Shown here piece by piece: positions 35,234-45,423 of a stretch of DNA of 64,000 bases. A program made the translations under genes and the position numbers. The notes beneath the pieces are model-generated. The model was given only the letters and a program-made list of their open reading frames with translations, was not told the DNA's origin and ran no database searches. Source of the stretch: Conoideocrella luteorostrata (lineage: Eukaryota; Ascomycota; Sordariomycetes; Hypocreales; Clavicipitaceae). Location of the stretch: positions 1 through 64,000 of the forward strand of contig JASWJB010000099.1 in NCBI GenBank assembly GCA_032433595.1, read 5' to 3'. Every line of letters begins with the position of its first letter. Position 1 is the stretch's first letter.

Positions 35234-36255
35234 TCAAGGCATCAAGTCTTGCGATCTGGAATCTGTCAGATAGAAACGTCCGGTCTCAGTCACTCTCAAC
35301 TTCCCTTTGCCTTCGGGTGGGACTGCGAACTTGGCGCCTAGAGCAAAGAAGGCGCAGTTATCGGCATTCGTCAAAGTCATTTGGGGGTCAGAGTTTGACA
35401 GGTCCGCACAATCCTTGAAGTTATATGGCTTGTCCCGGTTGGTATCTGTAGTACTCGTTCCAATAGGAAGTAACTTTGACATTGCATTAGGTACCCTGCT
35501 ATACCCTTGATATGCAAGGTCAACGATGGCCGAATCTGGATATAGGCGCTGCAACTCGGTCGGAAGCCTGTATGGAGCTTGATAGGGAAGCTAAAGGGGG
35601 TTTAGCAGAATACTGCATGGCGAACGTCTTCAACAACCCGAAAGTTATAGTTGCTTCCTGGAATTTGATCCCTGAAATAGCCGGGGCGTATCTGAATCCG
35701 GTCGGGGAAAATTCCCAAGGTTGCGGGCTGCGACCAAGTCGTCTACAACACAATATTATCCCATGTGCATATTAAATATCGTACGCATATCAATTCACCG
35801 TCACTTATTACTTTAGTTGGTTCTCTTAGACTCTTGCCGCATTGAGAATAGGCTTGGTCCGTTGGAAAGCCCACCATAATAGACGTATCGCAAGCTTAGC
35901 CGGGGTTAGCAGCAGAATCAGCGCATCGCTTGTTTTCAAAGAATCGACCGCAGTCGCAGTAGACAACAATATCGTTACCAGATAACTTCTCGTAGTGACC
36001 GCGCGGATTGCGGTCCTGTGGCAGCTGTAAATTCTCCGGCTCGCCATCTTCAGTGCGCCTAAACGACTTTATCTGCTTACATGTGTTTGTGACCTTCGTC
36101 CATGAGTCTTGACTGGTGACTGCTCGTTTCGACAAGCTCTTGATAATGCCTGTACATGAAACGCCTATTAGTTCTCGGCGGTCGATTTCGACTTTCATCA
36201 TCTGTAGGTAAGCTTCGAGAGCGTCTGATGCGGCTTCAGTAAGCTCAGAAAGCAC
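35234..36255 (-). CDS. Candidate orphan gene, unknown product, exon structure uncertain
   Basis: Two minus-strand blocks look coding. The upstream block (36255-35896, 119 codons) reads MLSELTEAASDALEAYLQ ... VVYCDCGRFFENKRCADSAANPG and has five cysteines. The downstream block (about 35570-35234) follows an acceptor-like CATACAG and reads LPTELQRLYPDSAIVDLAYQ ... GRFYLTDSRSQDLMP. Between them a short frame (DDLVAARNLGNFPRPDSDTP) after TTGTAG may be a middle exon. I could not settle the junctions or find the true start, which may lie farther upstream near 36406. No family is recognised. It may be a lineage-specific, possibly secreted protein, or two unrelated fragments. Confidence 0.35.
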
Positions 36256-37174
36256 CCTTCATCCATTTTATTACATGGTCAGGATAGCGCAATTGTTGGT
36301 ATTATCGGGGAACATCAGACTTGTTACTAGTGGAAATGCAAGTTGCATCCATGTGCCAGCGATAACAAATATTGATATAGCTTGAAAAAATAATTAAGAA
36401 GGGCATGGTTTTGAACGGATGCTTGAAGAACCTCTTTAAAGGGGGCAAGTCGTTCATTTTACTTCACATACAAGCAATCAAGGCTGTACAGGGATTGTTT
36501 TATACTCTGTACAGCACAGTAACAACATGTTTAAGCTGTAGGTGTATTAAACTAAATATCCTCTCAGCAGAATAGACGTCAAGAAATTATAACCCTTCAT
36601 ACAATGGGCACGAGACGCTTGTAAATTTTGGCTTCGCGGGCTATTCGTAAAAGAGGAGACAGTAAAGCTGCCACATAATTACCAAGCACCTGTATTTAGA
36701 TTCAGGCATAGCTTACTATCGTGTCTTTTTTTAAACGAACGGGACGTGCTGTAAGGTATATCACGCTTGGACGTTCATCTGCTCAAATGATTGTTCCGGG
36801 GGGGCATATAATGACATGCCAGACTCAAAACTGTGGAGCCAAAACAGAACACAACGCTGCTTGGCATGAGACCAGAATTATGCTTGAAGTAATGTAATAT
36901 ATTGCTTTCAAACAACCCGATTGCCTTGCTTGGGATACTAGAATGTGTTCTCTGTATCCCTGGCCAGGTTTTGTGCGCTACATAATACTGACGAATGAAG
37001 GCCGGTGCGTGTCCCCATTTCGGAGTGGCGATCTTCAGGCTTGGAGCCGTCCAGCAAGTGCTACGCTTGGCAAAACCAGCCCTCACAGTGCTCGGAATTG
37101 CCTCTGCCCGATCCTTTTCAACAACAGCTGGACTGGAATATCTTTGATCTCGATACTGAATCGCATCTTCCAAC
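36256..37174. other. Intergenic, no supported gene
   Basis: AT-rich DNA between the orphan candidate and the TMA46 3' end. A minus-strand frame overlapping 36775-37449 is a shadow of TMA46. Nothing else is seen. Confidence 0.55.
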
Positions 37175-38313
37175 TCAGGCACCGGCCGCAGATGTCTCAC
37201 CATTTTGTTGCTCCGAGTCTTTGAGTTCTGCCGGAGGAATGTCCTGTGCGTACGAAGTGACCAATCTCTGTTCTTCCTTTTGGGATCGTACCGCCTCAGT
37301 CTCTTGTCGCAGTTTTTCCAAGTTCCATGTATCGTCGTCATCGTCATCCTCAGACTCGTCTTCACCGCGCCACTTTCCGCTCTCAAACAGGGCACGACCT
37401 GTATTCTCCTTCGCCTTACGAAGTTGTTCCTCGGCGGCCTTCTTGTCAAGACGCTCCTTCTTCCATTTCGCGAAACTTTCTGGGGTAACGGGTGTAAGAG
37501 TTCCTGTAAGTTTGTGTCGCTCCGACTCCAGGAAGTCTTCCAAGGTAAGCGTTTTAAGAGGCGATTTGTCCATGAGGGCCTTTTCCGCTGCCCTCTGTTC
37601 CTTTGTCTTCAGGATAAAACTACAAGCAACATGTAAGCCAGCCTGCTATGCAAATTATTATCATGGGGAAATACATACCCTGGAGGCAGAGCGTGTTTAT
37701 ACATGCATTTATCACCACTATTTGGACAGACCCAGAACCAGCCGTATTTTCCATCCTCGATGGCAGAAATGAAGTACTTGCACACTTTATCGGTAGTCGA
37801 TTGCTGGTTGCCCTTCTTGGACAAGACCACCTTTCGTAGTTGTTCTTCGTCCCAGTCGGCAGAAGTCTCCTTCTTCTTCTCTTCTTCTTCCGCTCCTCTG
37901 GTGTCTGTGTAGAGGTTCCTTTTCTCGGTCCTTCGTTCGATGGATAGGTCGTGTGCGAACTTGCATTTTTTCCCCTTCTCACAGTCTCCCTTCTTGTAGA
38001 AAATGCACACCACGGTCTTGGGATCTACACCGAACGGCACTTTCTGTATTTGGGCCGGCTTGTTCAAAAGTAACGCAGCCTCTTTCTTGGCTTCTTCTGC
38101 CGCCTTCTTCTCTTTCTCTCGCTGAGCCTTCTCGGCCTGTTTTTTCTTCTCCTCAGGGCTGACACCATTCTTCAAATTGCTGGTCATCTGCGCAATTGTT
38201 TTCTTGGCAACGGCTCCCTTTTTATTCTTCATACCAAAAGTCTTGTCTTCGACCTGTTTGGTGGCCGACGGCTTCTTGCCGCCAGCAGCCTTCTCGGCCT
38301 TCTTTGGAGGCAT
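37175..38313 (-). CDS. TMA46: CCCH zinc-finger translation factor Tma46 (DFRP1/ZC3H15 family)
   Basis: Two exons (38313-37679 and 37619-37175) give 359 residues across a 59-nt intron. The Lys-rich N-terminus MPPKKAEKAAGGKKP contains the conserved KTFGMKNKKGA motif of the DFRP family. Two CCCH fingers follow: VCIFYKKGDCEKGKKCKFAHD (about residues 102-122) and VCKYFISAIEDG...CMYKHALPPG. The C-terminal half is the DRG-binding (DFRP) region, including FILKTKEQRAAEKALMDKSPL. Tma46 binds the GTPase Rbg1 (DRG1) and associates with translating ribosomes; this comes from yeast. It is divergent from the tiny OST4 gene, with about 560 bp shared as promoter. Confidence 0.95.
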
Positions 38314-38871
38314 GTTGGGCAGTGGCGGGGTTGATCGATGGGCCAGCGCTCGAAATCGAGAGTTTTCTAGGTGTATAAAGATGATAAAATTTGAAGCAGA
38401 TCGATTTTAAATGGCACCCGCCCTACTCTGGTGGCCGCTATCGACTGGGTTGCTGGGATGGCAAGGTCAAGCACGATTGTCACGCGAAATGACGTCCTGA
38501 CGTCGTGGAGAAAAAGAATCCTTCAATGTCCTTCCGTCATATTTGTTGGCTGCTATGGTTGGTGGATGAAGTCACCAAAATCACGTGCTTGACCCTCTAT
38601 TGGGTGCATAGCGTTGTGTTAGCAGTGGACTGGCATTACGGAATACGTACCTGGTGGGCGACCCCAGGCTCCACGAAAGCTCCAGCTGTCCTCCTTATCA
38701 TCACGACATTGCCGACGATATTTAGACTCATCAGCAGCTCCCACGCAGTCTTTCATTGTGAGCTATGTTACTTTAACGAACATTCACGTCACTGGGAGTG
38801 TATTTGCTAATGCCATCTTGCCCAGAAACATTCCCACCATCACAGCTTCTTGATCGCATTACGCTGTCACG
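38314..38871. promoter_or_regulatory. Divergent promoter region TMA46 / OST4
   Basis: About 558 bp between two divergent starts. It contains a CACGTG E-box near 38583 and no other recognised element. No TATA box is clear. Confidence 0.5.
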
Positions 38872-39018
38872 ATGATCTCCGACCGCGACCTATTCACTCT
38901 GGCCGTCTTCTTCGGCGCAGCTTCAATGTTGCTGATCGTCGTCTACCATTTCTTAGAAGCCAATGTGGTATCTAATACCGCTGGTGTTAACAGAATTGAG
39001 CTATCAAAGTCATCATGA
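38872..39018 (+). CDS. OST4: Oligosaccharyltransferase subunit Ost4 (mini-membrane protein)
   Basis: A 49-codon frame encodes a 48-residue protein starting MISDRDLFTLAVFFGAASM and continuing LLIVVYHFLEAN. Yeast Ost4 starts MISD and consists of one transmembrane helix; the MISD start, the helix (about residues 8-28) and the YH pair at its end match. Ost4 stabilises the Ost3/Ost6-Stt3 part of the oligosaccharyltransferase complex that N-glycosylates proteins in the ER. The C-terminal tail (NVVSNTAGVNRIELSKSS) is longer than in yeast. A splice inside the tail is possible in principle, but the only candidate intron would be under 30 nt. The gene falls below usual length cut-offs and is easily missed. 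Confidence 0.88.
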   Translation: MISDRDLFTLAVFFGAASMLLIVVYHFLEANVVSNTAGVNRIELSKSS

Positions 39019-40007
39019 TTGTCCTCGAGGGGGAAAACAAATACGATGGAGCAAACATTGACGATTGCACCGCTATGCGTGGAGGCATTGTACAATAGCA
39101 GCACAACCAACGACCAAATGGTCACAGCATAAGGCCAGACGTACTGGCAACAAACCGGGTTCTTTCTATACGGCGTTGAATAGGAAAAAAGAGCGACTTG
39201 GTTATCCATCGGGACGCCCCGTCTTGCACATTCCGGTCCCAAGGGGTGTTCATGTTGTCGACCAATATAAAGCAGATGCCGAATATTCATTCGTCAAAGA
39301 TAGATGGGACAGGTTGTATAGACTAACACAATTCATAATACATCCGATTCTATAGCCATGCAACTTCGTTTGATACTGTGATATTCGAATAAACGGCCCA
39401 TAGCTGGCAGGCATCCGATGGGTTTGAACTGTACTTGTGACGTTTTGTGGCCTCTTTTCTTGAGTTGGCGAATCAAAGCAGTGGAAGGGTTTTAGGCCTA
39501 TCAAAGTGAAAAGGCGATCACTCGCACATTCACATGAACGTGGCCTGATAATATACTTTGGCTCTTCGCTGTGCAATATGAGAAGCATGATTCCTGGCGA
39601 CTTGAACTCTACGCGAGCTGGAAAATCCACAAAGCGCCAGCTCCTTGTTGTGCCAAAATAGCTCGGAGCCTACTGTGTGTGTTGAGCTTGTTTCGCCATC
39701 TGTATTACAACATGCATGGGCTAAACCTGCTACCCATCTGAATCATGAACTTATGTTCCAACCCGGATCTCAGGCTAACTGCGGTGAAAGCATGCTTTAA
39801 TAATGCTATTGGGCATTTATGAGAAGCGACTTGAAGAAAGCGTAGGACGAAGAGGAACTAAAGCTCTGATTGGCTTGCTAGGCGTGGTGTGTTGTTTAGA
39901 GAATGCTCATGTTAACTAAAGCTAGCCAAACTCCGGCCAAAATACTCTGTACGGAGTACATTATTAGAACTTACGATTTGATGAAAGCATCACAGCACGT
40001 GATCAAA
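39019..40007. other. Intergenic, no supported gene
   Basis: Between OST4 and the tRNA gene. Weak frames on both strands without domains; a motif copy GTACGGAGTAC is at 39949-39959, just before the tRNA. Nothing else recognised. Confidence 0.55.
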
Positions 40008-40106
40008 GGCCGTGTGGCTCAATGGCAGAGCGTCTGACTACGATAAACAGGTTACAATGTTTAGTTGGTGATCAGAAGGTCGCAGGTTCGACCCCTGTCT
40101 CGGTCA
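40008..40106 (+). tRNA. tRNA-Arg (anticodon ACG) with 27-nt intron
   Basis: The exons fold as a cloverleaf: D-arm GCTC/GAGC, anticodon stem TCTGA/TCAGA, T-arm GCAGG TTCGACC CCTGT. The anticodon A-C-G lies at 40040-40042, and an intron (40044-40070) sits one base 3' of it, the canonical position. A34 would become inosine and read CGU/CGC/CGA. Internal boxes TGGCTCAATGG and GGTTCGACCCC serve RNA polymerase III. One acceptor-stem pair (position 6-67) is a T-T mismatch. A T-rich stretch follows (40107-40117). Confidence 0.93.
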
Positions 40107-40761
40107 ATTTATTTTTGCAATAATATTCGCAAACGAATATTATTTACGGAGTACTTCCGTACATGTGGCCAAGGTGGATCGGCTTTGAGACTTTTTTTTA
40201 TTAAGTCGCTGTCGGACAGAAATGACGGTCGGTTGGGCTGGACTGGGCTAAGTCTAGGCCACGGTGGCTGCGGCGTCCGTACACGGTGCGGAGCCGCCTT
40301 CAGCTCCTCCTTCCTCACGCCTGCTGGCCTTGCCACTTTGTTTTCGCTGGATCCTGTCTAGTCGCCTTACGAGTGCTCCGCTCCCCTTCTTCTTCTCTCG
40401 CTTGTGCACTACCGCGTCTACTTCCTTCTCCCATCAGCATCTTCAAGTTGTCCAACCAAGCAATAACCACTTCTGTCGCAACTGAAAAGTCGACAAAAGC
40501 CCCCTTCGACATCGCGCACCTTTTACGTTCATTGCGTCTTGATTCACTTCGCCCGGTCATCTTGACTAGACTGCTCTTTCAGACCACTGCTAAACGTTGA
40601 CTCGTTTGCGCTCCATAGCACCACAATTGGTGACGGACCCTTTGATTCTTGATAGCCTCTTTTACAAAGGCTATCAACCTTGACCGCCCTCTTCGTGTTT
40701 TTTTTAAAAAGAAAAAACCCCCCCCAACCCCGACCAACTTCAGAAAAACCAAACTTCCACC
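40107..40761. other. tRNA 3' flank and YRA1 leader
   Basis: The first part holds the tRNA terminator-like T run and two inverted repeats (40119-40162). The rest is a CT-rich promoter/leader of YRA1, with a poly-C run near 40720-40730. No gene called. Confidence 0.55.
40119..40162. repeat. Two adjacent perfect inverted repeats 3' of a tRNA
   Basis: The first is an 11-bp stem (AATAATATTCG with CGAATATTATT, 40119-40129 and 40134-40144) with a 4-nt loop. The second follows directly, TACGGA (40145-40150) with TCCGTA (40156-40161), and contains the dispersed motif. Confidence 0.85.
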
Positions 40762-42588
40762 ATGTCTAGCAAGCTCGATAAACCTCTTGACGACATCGTC
40801 TCGGCCAAGCGCCAATCTGCCCGCAATCGTCGCCCATCTCAGCGTCGTTCTGCTGGCCCAAAGGCCGCCGCCCCTGTTGGCGGTATCCAGAAGAACTCCA
40901 AGCCGGCTCGCGGTTCTGCGGCAAAGCCCGCTCCCACCAAAGCGACCGCTTCTGGAGAAAGCAAGGTTATTGTCAGCAATCTGGTATGTGCTATCAATGA
41001 ATCTCACTTGACATTTCTACGGATATCCTAACTGAAACGTTTTTTCAACAGCCCAAGGACGTCTCGGAGCAGCAGATCAAGGTATGTTTCCGTTGAAGGT
41101 TTCGTACCTTCCGGGCTTTGTTCGACGTTTCCTTCATCGCCGTACTCCTACCTTTAATTTTCGACGTCCACACGTTCTTTCGAACGCCAGTGTCTTCTGT
41201 GTTTATAACACACATCCGAACGCCCTAGTCTCCTTCGATTTGTGTGGGCACTTGGAATATAGTGCATCGCACTGGAAGTTGAGAGCAGTTTCACCTCGCA
41301 ACATGCCTATTACATGCCTGGTCAGCATTGTTTCGAAGAGCTGCGCGATGATGTGGGCAAAACTGTGGCAATAAGTTTGGTAGGCCTGTTGGACTGATTG
41401 ATGGTTCATTCCATCAATACATACGATGCGATTATTGTTGGCATAGTTCGGCGCACCCGAGCATAGTAGTGAGCATCTACTCCAGCAAGTGACTAGCTGT
41501 CGCAATTTGAAAAGGGGGGACCTGTAATAGTCTTCAAATCTGTTGGGTATGACGATTGGTTTGGGTCTGGCGATATCGTGCGACAGCTGGATTATCATGT
41601 GGTACGGCCGGTTATATCTCATTGGAAAGACTTGGCGGGATAACATTGGTGTGGCGTACCAACACCCGACCTGAATGCTGTCTTGAGAGATACCCAGTCC
41701 GGTTCTGAAAATGGACCACACATGGGCGCTGGTGTTTGTAGCTCACTACTGTGCTCGTTTCGTCCACTATTGTAATTGCTCCTTCATACTTCAGCGCAGC
41801 TTTCATTGCCGCCAATTTGTATCGGACGAAGATCGGACTGGACTCGAGACTTAACCACTAGATTTCCAGCTTTCGATAGACTGACGCGCCTTCCCGATAG
41901 GAATACTTTGTCCAAGCTGTTGGACCTATCAAGCGAGTCGACCTCGTTTACGGCCCCAACTCTGTCAGCCGTGGTATTGCCAATGTTGCTTTCCACAAGA
42001 GTGATGGGGCTGGTAAGGCTTTCCAGAAGCTGAACGGTCTTCTTGTCGACAACAGACCCATCAAAGTTAGTATCACCAGCTACGCCCGTGATTCCTAGTT
42101 ATAATCTAACAAATTTCAGATCGAAATTGTCGTTGGTGCCGCTCAGGCTGACAAGGTCATGCCGGCTGTTAAAAGTTTGGCCGAGAGGACTGCGTAAGTT
42201 GTGACTTAGCCCAAGGACGATATAAAGACCTGTTGTTAACGATAAACATTGCAGCCAACCCAAGCCTCAACCTAAGACGGCCGCATCTGGCAAAGGTGGT
42301 GCTGGAGGTGTCGGTAAAGCTGGCAACGGTGCCAAGGGTGCCGCCAACAAGAAGCGTCGAGGCCGAAACGCCCGCCCTTCAAAGAAGACAGCTGATGAAC
42401 TGGACACGGACATGGCAGACTATTTTAACAAAACTGCAGATGGAGCTAACAACGGTGCCGCCGCCAACGCCGCCGCCCCAGTTGCTGCTGCTACCGGCGA
42501 TGCCCCCATGGAAGATGAGATTATGGTATGTTGAATTCGTTACGGACTATCAATGATGGTATACTGATCTTTCATTTTATTCTAGTAA
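40762..42588 (+). CDS. YRA1: mRNA export adaptor Yra1/Mlo3 (REF/ALY family)
   Basis: Exons 40762-40983, 41052-41081, 41901-42065, 42120-42193, 42255-42525 and a final exon holding only the stop (42586-42588) give 254 residues. The N-terminus MSSKLDKPLDDIVSAKR is the UAP56/Sub2-binding motif of REF proteins, followed by an Arg-rich region. One RRM spans about residues 68-145 (VIVSNLPKDVSEQQIKEYF ... VDLVYGPNSVSRGIANVAF). A Gly/Ala/Lys/Arg-rich linker and a C-terminal motif (DELDTDMADYFNK) end the protein. REF proteins join spliced mRNA to the TREX complex and the export receptor. Intron 2 is 819 nt while the other introns here are mostly 50-150 nt. If the last intron were retained the protein would end EIMVC, so that splice is not certain. 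Confidence 0.94.
41082..41900 (+). other. Long intron 2 of YRA1
   Basis: GTATGT donor at 41082 and CGATAG acceptor ending at 41900. The interior has no domain-bearing frame on either strand; a 172-codon antisense frame (41203-41721) shows no similarity I recognise. Discussed among the findings. Confidence 0.8.
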
Positions 42589-43063
42589 TCGTACATGTTA
42601 CATTAGGCAAGATTGGAACGCGACTTTCACTTTATCCTTTTAATACCCAATAAATATAAAATTTGAGTTTTACGCCTTGCAGAACCGCCGCCCGAGATGA
42701 CTTGTCGACGCACATAATTACGTTTGGTGGTGTGGAGAAAACAAAGCGAATGCACTCGGACAACACTGATGGGATTGGAGTTCATACTCTGCGGGTCAGT
42801 TGGTCAACTTTATTAAACTACAGCGGTGCATGTTCTGGTATCTGACGATTGGTCGAGATGAATTAACCTAGCGTTATAAATAGACGTATCCTTATAATAC
42901 AGAAGGCAGTGGATGCCTGAAAATGTGAATGAAGCCCGAGATGTACTCCCCTCATGATCCGCGTCTGTGTCACTGGTGTTTATGTACCACTAGGCCTGAA
43001 ACACGGTATTTCACAGAAGACTTGTGTGGCCTGATATGTGCAGGTGAAGCAGCTTGAAATGAT
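42589..43063. other. YRA1 3' flank
   Basis: 3' side of YRA1 and of the convergent small ORF; short frames only. Nothing recognised. Confidence 0.5.
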
Positions 43064-43303
43064 TCATTCGCCAGGCAACGAGCTTCTTGTGGATGACCGT
43101 GATAAGCTTTCCGCAGACGACTTCCTCGAGGCGCCCGATCTGGACCTTGGGCAGCACTGCCTGCCTCGTGTCAGATCATCAATGGAGGGTGGCGCGAAGT
43201 ATGGTTCGTCAGCGGGCCAGGCCGCAATGAAAGCACCGTTACGAGAGGCACGAGCGGCATCGAAGGAGGTGTAGATTTCGGGGGAAGATGTAGCTGAAGG
43301 CAT
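43064..43303 (-). CDS. Small codon-biased ORF, unknown function
   Basis: A 79-residue minus-strand frame starts MPSATSSPEIYTSFDAARAS and ends SSTRSSLPGE. Most codons end in C or G, as in the well-expressed genes here, and the product has a sensible composition (Tyr, Phe, Trp early, Ser/Arg-rich tail). A pyrimidine-rich tract lies upstream on the coding strand (43432-43516), as in fungal promoters. A plus-strand frame (43038-43274) overlaps but is less natural. No family recognised; it could also be the first exon of a longer gene. Confidence 0.45.
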   Translation of the reverse strand: MPSATSSPEIYTSFDAARASRNGAFIAAWPADEPYFAPPSIDDLTRGRQCCPRSRSGASRKSSAESLSRSSTRSSLPGE

Positions 43304-43431
43304 GTTCTCAAGGTGCCTATAATAGTGTATATGATGATATATGTTGATGTATATATGATGGAGAGCAGCAATCTGGTATATCGGTGGAGGTGGAGAAAGT
43401 GTGAGGTTGGTTTTATCGCCGTGAGGAGAAG

Positions 43432-43516
43432 AAGGAAAAGGAGGAGGGGAGGAAGAAGAAGAAGGAGGAGCAGGAGGAGGAGGAGGAGGAGTAGGAGGAG
43501 AAGGAGGAGAAGTAGA
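43432..43516. repeat. Purine-only (GGA/GAA) tract
   Basis: About 85 nt almost entirely G and A, rich in GGAGGA and GAAGAA. It could form triplex or G-rich structure; on the other strand it is a CT-rich promoter-like tract for the small ORF at 43064. Confidence 0.8.
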
Positions 43517-43791
43517 TTATAGTGTTGGTCTGAAGAGGCAGAGGCAGAGGCAGTGGTAGTTATTCAGAACTATAACTGAGTCCTGACCTGAATGAACGGA
43601 TCGTGAACAGTGTGGCATGTTCTAGATGGACGAGGTTGGGGTATCCGTTTATTTATCTATTTATTTCTGTTCTGCATGTTGTGGTGAAAATACCACGCAG
43701 CAAATTAGGGCAACCCAGACAGTCGGGTCGTTGGTTACATGTACAAGGGATGGGCGAGAAAGGGAAAAGGGAAAAGGGCCACGAAGATGTG

Positions 43792-43819
43792 TTGGTTGGT
43801 TGGTTGGTTGGTTGGTTGG
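43792..43819. repeat. (TTGG)n microsatellite
   Basis: Seven perfect copies of TTGG. Confidence 0.9.
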
Positions 43820-44043
43820 GATGGGTGGATGCGCAGGCCTGTTGGTTCTAACAGCCGAGCCCAGCCCGGCCCTGGCCCATGCAAATGCGAATGTGAACGA
43901 GTCTTGTCTTGGTGCGGCGGCTAGGATTAAGGATTAACGATGGGAGACCAAGAAAAAGAAAAAAAAATGAGAAAGAAAAAGACTACTTTTGTACGGAGTA
44001 GTTGCAGATGTACAGTACAGTATTTGCAGGTTGCAGGTTGCGG

Positions 44044-44073
44044 TTGGTGTTGGTGTTGGTGTTGGTGTTGGTG
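44044..44073. repeat. (TTGGTG)n minisatellite
   Basis: Five perfect copies of TTGGTG. Confidence 0.9.
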
Positions 44074-44488
44074 CAGCTACACTATGTTTTATGCAGGTTT
44101 GATATCCACTCGACCTGGTGGTGGTGATGATGGGTGGCGCGTAACGAACTGCCTAGATACCTACAGAGTACTCCGTCGATATAGTTCGACCTACATACTT
44201 GCGATGTACCCCGTACACAGCACTATCTATCATCACTACCCTTAAGCAAGCTAGTACGCGGGATAAAGAGCCAAAAGGGACGAATAACAAAAAGGGGGCG
44301 CGCCGCCACGGTACACAACCACGCAATAATAACACGGCCGCATATATTCGGGCAACAGGTCAATCGTCAGAATTGGTATCACAGCGTACAAGCATTCTCG
44401 TAGTCCAAGTCGAGCTCGCATGTCTCAGGAGGAACCTTGCTTGCGTGCCTGCTTCTTGTTCTTGGGGAAGCAGACAGGCTGTGGCGAA

Positions 44489-44533
44489 AATACAATGCAA
44501 TACAATACAGAGTACAATACAATACAATACAGA
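44489..44533. repeat. (ATACA)n imperfect microsatellite
   Basis: Interrupted copies of ATACA over about 45 nt. Confidence 0.8.
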
Positions 44534-45423
44534 ACTGCATCATCATGTCCGATGGCGCATAACGCATGTCCTCGAAAACAGCCAGATCCTGCAGGTCAAC
44601 CCCGAACGAACGACAAGAACGCCTGGTGGTGCGTGGCTGGACCATGCACACTGCATAAGAACCAATATTCTACGAATTCCGACTCACAGAACAAGGCAAG
44701 ACAAGGATAAGCCCGTCTAAAAAGTGACAAGTTATCGTCCCCCCTTGACAAGTGTGCAGAAGACACATGAGAAGTTTGCTCCAAATTACCGGTAATACGA
44801 GACAGCCATAGGTTGAGGAAGAGGTCGAAATGGCTCCGAGACCTATCTGAGTTTCACAGAGCTGAGAAATGGGATGAGATGAGTGGACGGCGCCGGCTGT
44901 GTTACTATGCGTCAAGCCAAGAGATTTGAAGCTTTGCAGACATGGCGTCAACTCTTGCAGGTCGTTTGTCAGACGTCAAACCCCGACTAGGGAACGTGAA
45001 CGCCACGCCCGTCGTCGGATCGCCGCGGTTGCATTGCTTGTGGAATTGTGATTGTGACGCATCATGTATGCAAAAAGCATACATGCACTTTTTATTTTCA
45101 TGCCGTACTTGCATTATGCTTTCCTTGCCCCGGGAAACTCCTTGAATCCTGGCCACAGGCGGCCACTCGTAGAAGACTCGCCAGCACGGAAACATCTCCG
45201 CTTCACCTAATAGCAACATGCAAGACAATCAATAATGGAAACATGAGAAATGGAAAAAGGGGGAAAAGAAAAAAAGACCGCTTTGAGAGCCATATAGTTT
45301 TATCTCTTAATCAGTATAGCACGCCAGCATTTCTTTGAGAACTCCCCTCCTACCACCATAAGTCGAATCGACCAGCTGTTAACTAGTCGGAGTCCATGCA
45401 GTTGGAATTTTTCTAACGCCTCT

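Larger units (their letters stand above)
43304..45423. other. Simple-repeat-rich intergenic region
   Basis: About 2.1 kb with several simple repeats (separate entries) and motif copies at 43991-44000 and 44166-44178. The many open frames here follow the repeats and carry no domain. No gene called. Confidence 0.55.

Noticed and set aside
41203..41721. 172-codon antisense ORF inside the YRA1 intron
   Set aside because: No recognisable similarity or signal peptide; consistent with chance in a long intron.
43603..43937. Overlapping plus-strand frames around the TTGG repeat
   Set aside because: They mainly translate the repeats (GWLVGWLVG) and lack any domain.
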